Positions 1 through 7,037 of a stretch of 24,453 bases of DNA are shown here, piece after piece. The notes beneath the pieces were generated by a model. That model was not told where the DNA came from, searched no databases, and saw only the letters and a program-made list of their open reading frames with translations. Source of the stretch: an uncultured Campylobacter sp. (GTDB lineage: Bacteria; Campylobacterota; Campylobacteria; Campylobacterales; Campylobacteraceae). Numbering within the stretch: the first letter of the stretch is position 1; every line of letters begins with the position of its first letter. Location: assembly GCF_938045775.1 (NCBI RefSeq), contig NZ_CALIBH010000195.1:1-24453 (forward strand), written 5' to 3'. The translations under genes were made by a program, and so were the position numbers.

Positions 1-207
1 AACAAACAAAGCGCCGCGGCGATCGGGACGAATTTCTTTCCCGCGCCGCCGCCTGCGATATTTATGAGCATCGATACGTCGAATTTATGCGTCAAAAAGC
101 CTAGCGAGATCAAGGACGAGCTTTTGAAATTTTATGAAATTTTGATGGAATTTAACCCTAAGCTCATCGGCGGCGCGATGCCTAAGGACGAGTTTTTTCT
201 ATGCTAA
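1..207 (+). CDS. ABC transporter substrate-binding protein, C-terminal end (partial)
   Basis: Only the last 68 codons are in the window; the frame is open from base 1 to the TAA at 205-207. The tail includes NFFPAPPPAIFMSID and ends in DEFFLC. By position it should be the periplasmic binding protein of the NitT/TauT-type importer encoded by the next two genes, to which it is coupled: its stop lies inside ATGCTAA, overlapping the permease start by 7 bp. The ligand cannot be judged from this fragment; nitrate-, sulfonate- and thiamine-precursor-type binding proteins all occur with such permeases. The assignment rests mainly on gene order. Confidence 0.65.
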   Translation, partial: NKQSAAAIGTNFFPAPPPAIFMSIDTSNLCVKKPSEIKDELLKFYEILMEFNPKLIGGAMPKDEFFLC

Positions 208-998
208 AAATCGATAAAATTCGCAAAGCTCAAAACCCCGCGTTTTACGTCATAGATTATCTGTGGGGCGGCTTTGCGAGCCTAGGGACGGTGTGCTTTT
301 TCATAGCCATTTGGCAAGTGGCGAGCGAGGCTTACGGGCCGCTTATTCTGCCCGAACCCGCGGCGGTTTTTTCTAAGGCGTGCGAAATTTTAAAAAATTT
401 TGCCGCAAACGATCTAGCTCTGTCGCTTAAACGTGCGCTTGCAGGCACCTTCCTCGCGCTTTTTGCGGGGATTTGCAGCGGGCTTGCGGCGGGGTATTTC
501 AAAAGCCTACGAGCCTTTTTAAACCCGCTAATTACCGTGCTTCTCTCGACGCCGCCCATCGTTTGGATCGTGCTTGCGATATTTTGGTTTCATTTCGGCG
601 ATACAAGCGTGCTTTTTACCGTCGTTATCGTCGTCGCGCCGATGACTTTTGCGTCCGCGGCGCAGGCGATAGCTAGCGTGAGCACCGAATATACCGAGCT
701 TTTTGACAGCTACAAAAGCTCAATTTTAAAAAAACTGCGCTACCTCTACGCGCCGCATCTAATCGAACGGCTACTCCCTGCGATCTACGTCGCGGTCAGC
801 AACGGCGCGAAGGTGCTCGTAATGGCGGAGCTTTTGGGCGCGAACGACGGCATCGGCGCAAAGATCGCCGAAGCGCGCGTCAATATCGATACGGTCGAGG
901 TTATGGCATATGTGTGCCTAGTCATAGCCTTTACGGCGCTTTTTGATTATCTCGTGACCAAGCCGCTTCAAATTCTACTGATGCCGTGGAGCAGATGA
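201..998 (+). CDS. ABC transporter permease, NitT/TauT (SsuC/TauC-like) type
   Basis: This 265-aa inner-membrane protein has about six hydrophobic segments (roughly residues 25-45, 75-98, 108-130, 135-155, 195-215, 235-255). This is the size and layout of SsuC/TauC-type permeases (BPD_transp_1 family). The cytoplasmic coupling loop, where an EAA motif would sit, is about residues 165-200 (ELFDSYKSSILKKLRYLYAP). It should form the membrane channel with the adjacent ATPase and receive substrate from the binding protein just upstream. The start ATG overlaps the upstream stop, and its own TGA at 996-998 overlaps the ATPase start, so all three genes are translationally coupled. The substrate is unknown. 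The NnrS-like gene downstream hints at nitrogen-oxide chemistry, but that is only context. Confidence 0.85.
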   Translation: MLKIDKIRKAQNPAFYVIDYLWGGFASLGTVCFFIAIWQVASEAYGPLILPEPAAVFSKACEILKNFAANDLALSLKRALAGTFLALFAGICSGLAAGYFKSLRAFLNPLITVLLSTPPIVWIVLAIFWFHFGDTSVLFTVVIVVAPMTFASAAQAIASVSTEYTELFDSYKSSILKKLRYLYAPHLIERLLPAIYVAVSNGAKVLVMAELLGANDGIGAKIAEARVNIDTVEVMAYVCLVIAFTALFDYLVTKPLQILLMPWSR

Positions 999-1687
999 TG
1001 CTAAAAATTTCAAATCTGCGCTACGAAATTCTGCGCGACGTTATAATTTCCGATTTTTCGCTGCAGCTGCGCGCGGGCGAAGTAAAGACGCTCTTTGGCC
1101 CTAGCGGCTGCGGCAAGACCTCGCTTTTGCGGCTGGTCTGCGGGCTGGAGGATAAAAAAAGCGGGCAGATCGAAAACGGCTTTAAGAAAATCAGCTTTTT
1201 GTTTCAAGAAAACCGTCTGCTACCGAACCTCACGGCGCTTAAAAATATCGAAATTTTTAGCCCCGCGGGCGTGAACGAAATTTACGCCCTTGCCGCAAAG
1301 ATCGGGCTAAGCCCGAGTGATCTGAATAAATTCCCGCGCGAGCTAAGCGGCGGCATGCAAAAGCGTACGGCGTTTTTGCGCACTATCCTTAGCGGCTGCG
1401 ATCTGGCGCTGCTTGATGAGCCGTTTGTAGGTCTGGATCGCGATCTGCGCGGCGTGCTGATCGAAATTTTAGTCTCAAAGATCGAGCGCGAGGGGCTTGC
1501 CTGCCTTTTGGTGACCCACGACCGCTTCGAAGCCGCACGCCTAAGCCACGAGATCATCGAGCTCGAGCCCAAAGGGATGGGACTTAGGCGTATCGTGAGC
1601 CTAGATGAGCCGCTAAGCGCGCGCGACGAGCGATACGAAGAGCGCGTGGTAAGCGAACAGTTTAGGGGGGTGAGCTATTATGAATAG
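998..1687 (+). CDS. ABC transporter ATP-binding protein, NitT/TauT type
   Basis: This 229-aa ATPase is complete. It has Walker A GPSGCGKT (residues 34-41), Q-loop Gln70, signature LSGGMQ (116-121), Walker B LALLDEP with catalytic Glu141, and the switch His174 in VTHD. It powers import through the permease encoded immediately upstream. In-frame starts exist at 986 (GTG), 995 (ATG) and 998 (ATG). I chose 998 because GGAG at 988-991 is then 6 nt away, a normal Shine-Dalgarno spacing, and the start overlaps the permease TGA. The end overlaps the next gene: the NnrS-like ATG at 1680 lies 8 bases inside this gene, behind an AGGGGGGTGAG ribosome binding site. Confidence 0.9.
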   Translation: MLKISNLRYEILRDVIISDFSLQLRAGEVKTLFGPSGCGKTSLLRLVCGLEDKKSGQIENGFKKISFLFQENRLLPNLTALKNIEIFSPAGVNEIYALAAKIGLSPSDLNKFPRELSGGMQKRTAFLRTILSGCDLALLDEPFVGLDRDLRGVLIEILVSKIEREGLACLLVTHDRFEAARLSHEIIELEPKGMGLRRIVSLDEPLSARDERYEERVVSEQFRGVSYYE

Positions 1688-4532
1688 AAATTTTATCTTT
1701 AATGCGCGCAAGCAGGGAGGTTCCGCACGAAATTTAAACTTGCGTTGCGGTCTAGGCGCGTATGAACGAGGTTTTGGTACATATTGCGATCCGGGCGCGT
1801 GCAATCACGGGCATTTGCCGAGTGCTAGATGCGACGATTTCGGCGCACGCAAGCATGGATTCTTACAAAGTATTAGATGTCGCGATTTCGGCGCGGGCGT
1901 GCGCGAGCTCTTGCAGGACACCGGGTGCCGTGGTTTTATCGCACCAAAATACGAGCTGTGTAGCCGCGTGAACTGCGATTACATCGTGAGCGTGCTCTTG
2001 AACGGCGCAGCGCACTGCAATTTTGCAGCGCAAAATTCGACGAAATTTAGCAGCGATACGTACTGCAGCTCTAGCGCGAGTACTTACTTACGGCGCAGCC
2101 CTAGTATGGGTGATTGCTTACGGCGCGTTAACGCAAACCGAGATACCCGCTCACGCCGCGACTCCGGCGCGAGTGCCAGCTTGCGACGCAGCTCTAGCAC
2201 GAACGGCCGTTTGCAATCTAGTATGAGCGGACGCTCGCAGCGCAACTTCAATGCAGGCGTTTGCTTACGGCGCGTTGGCACGAAGCAGGGCGTCCATTTG
2301 TACTGCAAATTTGGCGCGAACCGAGACGCCTTTTCGCGTTGCGGTTTTGATACATGTGGATTGAGCGTGCAGTTCAGCGCCCCAAAAGCCGTTTTTAGCG
2401 CCTATCGCTCGTTGTTTTGCGATGCAAGTGGGCTAGGCACCTTTTATGCGGTGCGGAATTTTTTGAATTTACATGTTGCGCGCGATTTTAAGAATTTCGG
2501 CTCCGTAAATTTGAAGAAATTTAACTTTGCCGTGCTGCAATTTACAAATTTAAAAAAGCAAATCCGTGCCGGCGAAGGTGCCGATAAGAGCGCCAATCCG
2601 CACAATTTGACGAGTTTTGGGCGCGAAATCCCCACGCCGCGCAGATCCTACTTTGAGAGCGCGGCCGGCATACCGTGCGGATCTGGCCTCCGGCACAGAG
2701 GCTGCGAAGCCGCACAAAATTTCAAACGTTTCGCCCCTGATTTTGCAGAAAATTTTAAAGATTTTACTTGGAGCTTGGAAGCCGCACCCGTGCAAAATTT
2801 CAAAATTTCCGCTCTAAATTTTATACAAAATTTTTGTAATTCCGCTCGCGGCAGGGAAGCCGGGTCTATGCAAGGCTTCGGAAATTCGGGCCGAAATTTT
2901 GAGCCAAGCTTCTCGCAGAGCGTCAAAAATTACGACCAAAATCTTGAGCCGAAATTCCCGCAGAGCGCTAAAAATTCCAATCGAAATTTAGAGGCAGAGC
3001 CCGCGCGAGACTTTAAAAATCAAAATTCTACGCAGGATTTTTCACAAAATTGTAAAAGCTATGATCAAAATTCCACTCAGGCTTTTTCGCAAAGTGGCAG
3101 AAGCGCCGAGCCAAATTCCAAACCGAGCTTTTCGCAGAGCGCTAAAAATTCTGAACGGAATTTACCGCTAAGCTTCTTGCAAAGCATTAAAAGCTCCGAT
3201 CAAAGTCAAAAATCCAAACCCACCTCCGCGCAAAGCCATGCCGAGCCAAATTCTGTTCAAAACTTCTTGCAAAGCGCTAAAAATTCCGATCGGAATTTTA
3301 AGATCAATTCCACGCAAAGCCAAACTGAGCCTGTTTCGCCACAGGAGCTCAAAAATCTCGAGTCGTGCCCGGCGCAGAAGCAAGAGCTGGGCTTTTACGC
3401 GCCTAAATTTAAAGATGAGCGCGCGAGAAATTTTTTCTCCCATCCGATGCGCGCTTTCGTTCTTTGCGCCTGCTTTTTTGCGGCGCTGGGCGCGCTTAGT
3501 TTTTTAGCACCCGATGCGCTGGCGATCGATTACGTCGCCGCTCATAAATTTTATTTTCTGTTTTTGGCGCCCTCGTGCATCTACGCGGCGTTTTTGCTTA
3601 CCGCGCTGCCCGATTGGACGAACTTCGAGGGCTCGCTAAAGCCCGTCTCGCTTGCCTTTGCCGCCTGCCTGATCGCGGCTTTTATCGCGAGCTTTTTAAA
3701 TTTACGGCTTGCGGCTGCGATTGCGGCGCTGTTTTGGGCGGTATTTTTCATCTTTGCGGCGCGCCTTTTGTGGCTGGATAAAAACTCGAATAATTTTAGC
3801 ATCCTGGCAGTCCTTGCGGCGTTTTGCGCCTGCTCTGCGGCCTATGGCGCGAGCGGGGATGAGAAGTTTTTGCTTAGCTTCGTGCATATCAACGTCGCGG
3901 CAATCGCCGTCGTAAGCTACCGCATAAGCGTCGTCATCGGCAACGAAGCGCTAAGAGAGGCGGGGCTAAAGGACGCCGTTTTTATTCCAAATTTTATCTA
4001 CAAAAATTTAGCCGCTTTTCTTGCTTTCGCTTTGGCGCTCATGACGCCTTTTTTAAGCGACGCGGCGTGTGGATTTATCGCGCTTGGCATCGGGTTTTTG
4101 TTTTTGGCAAAGTTTCGCGAGCTGCACTACGCCGAAATTCTAAGCCGCCACTATATGGCGTTTTACTACGCGCTGCAGGCTGTGTGCGCGGCGGGATACC
4201 TGTGGCTGGGCGCGGCGCTGATCCGCGGGCAGTACTCTGCCGCGCCGCTGCACGTTATCGCGATCTGCTATATCTACGGAGCGATACTTTTCGTAGGAAT
4301 GATCGCAGGCCAGCGCCACAGCGGAATTTCGCCGTTAAACTTCCCTCGCCTAAGCCGCGCGGCGCTCGTTTTGGCTCTACTCGCGGGGGCTTTAAGAGCC
4401 GTTTTTGCGGGCGAGAGCTTTGTTTTATACGTGATGGTCCCATCGGCGCTTTTTATCGCCGCGGTCGCGCTATATCTGATAAATTTCATCCCGATCTTTC
4501 TGAAAAATCCTTTCAGCGCGGATCCGGATTGA
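1680..4532 (+). CDS. NnrS-like multipass membrane protein with a long repetitive N-terminal extension
   Basis: This is a 950-codon frame. The C-terminal third (about residues 588-940) is hydrophobic with roughly ten to twelve membrane segments and resembles NnrS, a haem/copper-associated membrane protein tied to nitric-oxide stress and denitrification. Similarities are HPMRAF at its beginning, His622 in a membrane segment, FLLTALPDWT around residue 641, and an internal HSGISPLNFPR. Typical NnrS proteins are about 400 residues and begin near residue 588 here. The preceding ~585 residues are soluble and odd: residues 1-270 are Cys/Arg/Ser-rich with 16-residue repeats, and about 410-545 are Gln/Asn/Ser/Lys-rich repeats ending in variants of SAKNSDRNF. 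There is no signal peptide. The start is well placed: the ATG overlaps the ATPase gene and has AGGGGGGTGAG upstream. Alternatively NnrS is translated from an internal start and the front is decayed repeat DNA, but about 1.75 kb without an in-frame stop argues for translation. Confidence 0.75.
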   Translation: MNRNFIFNARKQGGSARNLNLRCGLGAYERGFGTYCDPGACNHGHLPSARCDDFGARKHGFLQSIRCRDFGAGVRELLQDTGCRGFIAPKYELCSRVNCDYIVSVLLNGAAHCNFAAQNSTKFSSDTYCSSSASTYLRRSPSMGDCLRRVNANRDTRSRRDSGASASLRRSSSTNGRLQSSMSGRSQRNFNAGVCLRRVGTKQGVHLYCKFGANRDAFSRCGFDTCGLSVQFSAPKAVFSAYRSLFCDASGLGTFYAVRNFLNLHVARDFKNFGSVNLKKFNFAVLQFTNLKKQIRAGEGADKSANPHNLTSFGREIPTPRRSYFESAAGIPCGSGLRHRGCEAAQNFKRFAPDFAENFKDFTWSLEAAPVQNFKISALNFIQNFCNSARGREAGSMQGFGNSGRNFEPSFSQSVKNYDQNLEPKFPQSAKNSNRNLEAEPARDFKNQNSTQDFSQNCKSYDQNSTQAFSQSGRSAEPNSKPSFSQSAKNSERNLPLSFLQSIKSSDQSQKSKPTSAQSHAEPNSVQNFLQSAKNSDRNFKINSTQSQTEPVSPQELKNLESCPAQKQELGFYAPKFKDERARNFFSHPMRAFVLCACFFAALGALSFLAPDALAIDYVAAHKFYFLFLAPSCIYAAFLLTALPDWTNFEGSLKPVSLAFAACLIAAFIASFLNLRLAAAIAALFWAVFFIFAARLLWLDKNSNNFSILAVLAAFCACSAAYGASGDEKFLLSFVHINVAAIAVVSYRISVVIGNEALREAGLKDAVFIPNFIYKNLAAFLAFALALMTPFLSDAACGFIALGIGFLFLAKFRELHYAEILSRHYMAFYYALQAVCAAGYLWLGAALIRGQYSAAPLHVIAICYIYGAILFVGMIAGQRHSGISPLNFPRLSRAALVLALLAGALRAVFAGESFVLYVMVPSALFIAAVALYLINFIPIFLKNPFSADPD
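1806..1949 (+). repeat. Three 48-bp in-frame repeats in the NnrS-like gene (Cys-rich)
   Basis: Three consecutive 16-codon units at 1806-1853, 1854-1901 and 1902-1949 encode diverged copies: HGHLPSARCDDFGARK, HGFLQSIRCRDFGAGV and RELLQDTGCRGFIAPK. The Cys and the following Phe are at fixed positions. A fourth, weaker copy starts at 1950 (YELCSRVNCDY). In cDNA terms the first two copies share most bases, for example a common GATTTCGGCGC. Confidence 0.75.
2074..2290 (+). repeat. Degenerate in-frame repeats in the NnrS-like gene (LRR/Ser-rich)
   Basis: The 16-mer TTGCTTACGGCGCGTT occurs exactly at 2114-2129 and 2261-2276, both encoding CLRRV. A second pair, beginning GCGCGAGT at 2074 and 2167, encodes SASTYLRRS and SASASLRRS. 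The offsets (147 and 93 bases) are multiples of three, so duplications kept the reading frame. Confidence 0.6.
2907..3330 (+). repeat. Gln/Asn/Ser-rich repeats of ~16 codons in the NnrS-like gene
   Basis: From residue 410 on, units related to FSQSAKNSDRNLEPxS recur: SQSVKNYDQN, PQSAKNSNRN, SQNCKSYDQN, SQSGRSAEPN, SQSAKNSERN, LQSIKSSDQS and LQSAKNSDRN. The most alike copies (near 2960, 3135 and 3265) share GCGCTAAAAATTC at DNA level. Unit length varies (about 15-30 codons) but always by whole codons. The segment is likely unstructured. Confidence 0.75.
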
Positions 4533-4564
4533 TAATCATCAAAGCGGGCTTGCTAAATTTTAGC

Positions 4565-4570
4565 TACAAT
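4565..4570 (+). promoter_or_regulatory. Probable -10 box for the cupin gene
   Basis: TACAAT within AAATTTTAGCTACAATCG, about 30 nt before the cupin ATG. The A/T-rich upstream with no obvious -35 box is usual for campylobacterial sigma70 promoters. Confidence 0.45.
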
Positions 4571-4598
4571 CGATCAAATTTCATTTCAAGGAGAACTT

Positions 4599-4928
4599 AT
4601 GCAACACATCAAAAATATCGACGCCGCTAAGGCCGTAGAGCTTGCTTCGCTAGTCGAAGTATCCCCTCATAAGGTGATTTCGCGCACCCTTGCGCAAAAT
4701 CCCGCGCTGAATATGACGCTTTTTGCCTTCGACGGCGGCGAGGAGATCAGCTCGCACAAATCCGACGGCGACGCGTTCGTTTACGTGCTTGAGGGGGAGG
4801 GCGATTTCACGATCGACGGGCAGAAGCACCGCGTAAAAGCGGGGCAAAGTATCGTCATGCCTGCGGGTTTGCCGCACGCGATCTTCGCGCCGGTACCGTT
4901 TAAGTGGTTTTTAGTGGTGGTTTTTTAG
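4599..4928 (+). CDS. Small single-domain cupin protein
   Basis: A 109-aa protein that is almost entirely one cupin_2-type beta-barrel. Motif 1 is around residues 47-66 (GEEISSHKS...YVLEG) and motif 2 around 82-93 (GQSIVMPAGLPH). His53 and His93 match two metal-ligand positions. The second His of the usual HxH is Ser55 and the usual Glu is not obvious, so the metal site is incomplete or altered. Cytoplasmic, with no signal peptide. The start is supported by AAGGAG ending 5 nt before the ATG. It has its own likely promoter, 66 bp after the NnrS-like gene. No substrate or partner can be assigned; small cupins of this kind are often of unknown function. Confidence 0.85.
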   Translation: MQHIKNIDAAKAVELASLVEVSPHKVISRTLAQNPALNMTLFAFDGGEEISSHKSDGDAFVYVLEGEGDFTIDGQKHRVKAGQSIVMPAGLPHAIFAPVPFKWFLVVVF

Positions 4929-4943
4929 CCTCTAAGCTTAAGA

Positions 4944-4971
4944 GCGGGTCAAATTTTAAAATTTAGCCCGC
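4944..4971. terminator. Possible weak terminator hairpin after the cupin gene
   Basis: GCGGG at 4944-4948 pairs with CCCGC at 4967-4971 around a self-complementary AAATTTTAAAATTT core. There is no clean T-run directly after it, so intrinsic termination is uncertain. Confidence 0.3.
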
Positions 4972-5264
4972 CGCTTCATAAAATTTTATCCGAAATTCCA
5001 TTTGCAGGGTCGCTCTGTTTGTTTCCGACTGCTCCCGCTCGCCCTCGCAAAATTTTAAAATTTAGAAACGTTTAAATTTTGTTTTCACCGCGCCCAAAAA
5101 TTTCGTCTGTTTTGCAAACCGTGCGGGAGCTGAAAATAACGCATCGTGTTTGCACGCCGTGTCGAGCCCCGAAATCGCGCGCTTGAGCTCGCATCGCAAG
5201 TCAAATCCATAGCTCGCGCGTTAAATTTCAAAGCCGCGTCGAGCATGCAAATGTGCGCCAAGCT

Positions 5265-5375
5265 AGTCGAGCAGATAGGCGCTGTAATAGGGCAATGCGC
5301 CGAGCGCGCAATACATATCGGGCGAGTAGAGCAGATTGACGCTGTAGTAGGGCGAACCCGCCGAGTGCGCGATGC
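5265..5375. repeat. Two diverged copies of a 60-bp tandem repeat
   Basis: GAGCAGATAGGCGCTGTAAT (from 5269) recurs exactly 60 bp later as GAGCAGATTGACGCTGTAGT (from 5329). Both are followed by AGGGC and then GCCGAG(C/T)GCGC. The period is again a multiple of three. Confidence 0.6.
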
Positions 5376-5456
5376 GCGCCTAGCTCATAGATCGAGCATA
5401 AATTTAAAGGCCGTGTCCGGCGCGAAATGCACGCCAAGCCGGCTAAATTTTAAAAT

Positions 5457-7037
5457 TTAGCTTTCGCTCGGGGTTAGCTCCTTGATGATGAGCTCAGGCG
5501 TGATCGTGCCGCGGAAGTTGTTTTTGCTAATCGTAAAGATCGCGTCCACCCGCTCGCCGGCGCGCGGCAAAAAGTCGTAGTTGAAAAACAGCGCCTCGAC
5601 GCTGCCGCCGTTTTTATCAAGCGCCATTTTGATATGCTTGCCCTCCTTGCCGATCTCTCTGATATTGCGGGCACGGGCGCCTTTGATGCAAAAGAGCGGG
5701 CGCGGATTTTTCTGCCCGTAGGGCTCGTAAAATTCTAAAATTTCAAGCAGCTCGAAGTCTATCTGCGACGCGTCCAGCTCGCCCAGCAGATCGTCTTGCG
5801 CGCTAAAATCGCTCAGATCCTTAGGCGTAATGCGCTCATTTACGCGCCGCTTAAATTCCTGCAGCAGCGCAGGATCGATCCCCACGCCCGCAGCGCCCTT
5901 GTGTCCGCCGAAGGTCGTTAAAATTTCGCTTTGCGAGGAGATCAGCTTTAAAATATCGAATTTACCGATGCTGCGCGCGCTTCCTTTGGCGCGCGAGTCG
6001 CTCACGCTAAAGACGATCGCGGGCTTTTTATAGGTCTTGCTTAGGCGGCTTGCGACGATGCCGATGATCCCTTCGTGCCACTGCGGACCCCACACGACGA
6101 TGACGTTGTCGCTCGGATCGACGCTTTTTACGATCTCGTCGTAGAGGTTTTTCTCCTCCTCTTTGCGCGAGTTGTTGATCGAATTTATCGTCTCTAGGTA
6201 GTGGTTTGCCTCTCTGATATTTTTGGCGCATAGGAAGTTATACGACATCGTCGCATCGTCCATCCGCCCCGTGCAGTTGATAAGCGGCGCGATCGTGTAG
6301 CTGATATCGTCGAATTCGAAATGTTTTTTAAAATAATGCTCCTTAATCGCCTTGAAGCAGGCGCGGTTCGAGCTATTTAACCGCTTGATGCCGAAGCGCA
6401 AAAGCGCGCGGTTCATGTCGCGCAGCTCCATCATATCGGCGATTATGGCGATGATGAGGATATCCATAGAGCTTGCCATATCGTAGTTCACGCCGAGGGT
6501 TTCTTTTAGCGCACCCACGAGATACCACGCTACTTGCGCGCCGCAAATTTCGATATTTGGGAAGGTGCAGTCAGGCTGCTTCGGATTGATTATCGCATAA
6601 GCTCGCGGCAGCACGGGCGGGGGCATGTGATGATCGGTGATGATGAGATCGATCCCCTTTTGGGCGCAAATTTCGGCGGCTTCCGTCGCGGAGGTGCCGT
6701 TATCTACGGTGATGATGAGATCCACATCCTCAAGCTCTTCTATAATCTCGCTGTTTAGCCCGTATCCGTCGGTGAAGCGGTTTGGTATCTTGATAACGTA
6801 CTCCGCGCCTATTTGATTGAAAAAATCGCTCATTATGACGGTGCTTACGATACCGTCGACGTCGTAATCGCCGACTACGGCTATGCGCTGGTTTTCTTCG
6901 ATGGCAGTTTTTATGCGCAAAGCCGCCTTATAGGTATCTTTCAGATCGCAGGGTAAGGGAATTTCAGAAATTTTAGTATGCCGATCGTTCGCAAATCTCG
7001 ATTTTAGAATTTCCCTTATCTCATTTTTACCTAGCAT
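5457..7037 (-). CDS. recJ: Single-stranded-DNA-specific exonuclease RecJ
   Basis: This 526-aa DHH-family nuclease degrades single-stranded DNA 5' to 3' in recombination and mismatch/base-excision repair, in the cytoplasm. The metal-binding motifs are visible: VVGDYDVDG (Asp57, Asp59, Asp61), VDNG (Asp112) and the family-naming DHH at 135-137 in ITDHHMPPP. The DHHA1 region carries GGHKGAAG in the C-terminal half, followed by the OB-like end. The length is slightly under that of E. coli RecJ, as is usual in Campylobacterota. The ATG at 7037-7035 lies within the end of pyrG (11-bp overlap), so it is probably co-transcribed and translationally coupled with pyrG. Confidence 0.95.
   Translation of the reverse strand: MLGKNEIREILKSRFANDRHTKISEIPLPCDLKDTYKAALRIKTAIEENQRIAVVGDYDVDGIVSTVIMSDFFNQIGAEYVIKIPNRFTDGYGLNSEIIEELEDVDLIITVDNGTSATEAAEICAQKGIDLIITDHHMPPPVLPRAYAIINPKQPDCTFPNIEICGAQVAWYLVGALKETLGVNYDMASSMDILIIAIIADMMELRDMNRALLRFGIKRLNSSNRACFKAIKEHYFKKHFEFDDISYTIAPLINCTGRMDDATMSYNFLCAKNIREANHYLETINSINNSRKEEEKNLYDEIVKSVDPSDNVIVVWGPQWHEGIIGIVASRLSKTYKKPAIVFSVSDSRAKGSARSIGKFDILKLISSQSEILTTFGGHKGAAGVGIDPALLQEFKRRVNERITPKDLSDFSAQDDLLGELDASQIDFELLEILEFYEPYGQKNPRPLFCIKGARARNIREIGKEGKHIKMALDKNGGSVEALFFNYDFLPRAGERVDAIFTISKNNFRGTITPELIIKELTPSES

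Larger units (their letters stand above)
4929..5456. other. Intergenic region of 528 bp without a convincing gene
   Basis: It lies between the convergent cupin and recJ genes, so it needs no promoter and could hold terminators for both. It contains an inverted repeat at 4944-4971 and a 60-bp duplication at 5265-5375. An open frame of 104 codons starts from a GTG at 5146 and ends at 5460, but it has no ribosome binding site, a low-complexity product and no recognisable family. I do not call it a gene. Confidence 0.6.

Noticed and set aside
2907..3330. Repeats considered as a CRISPR array
   Set aside because: Repeats are diverged, lie in an open coding frame, and the intervals vary by whole codons and resemble the repeats themselves, so they are not spacers.
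4529..4542. TTGATAATCATCAA hairpin at the end of the NnrS-like gene as a terminator
   Set aside because: Only a 5-bp A+T-rich stem with no T-run after it.
5146..5460. 104-codon open frame starting at GTG 5146
   Set aside because: No ribosome binding site, low-complexity product formed partly by the 60-bp duplication, ends on top of the recJ stop, no recognisable family.
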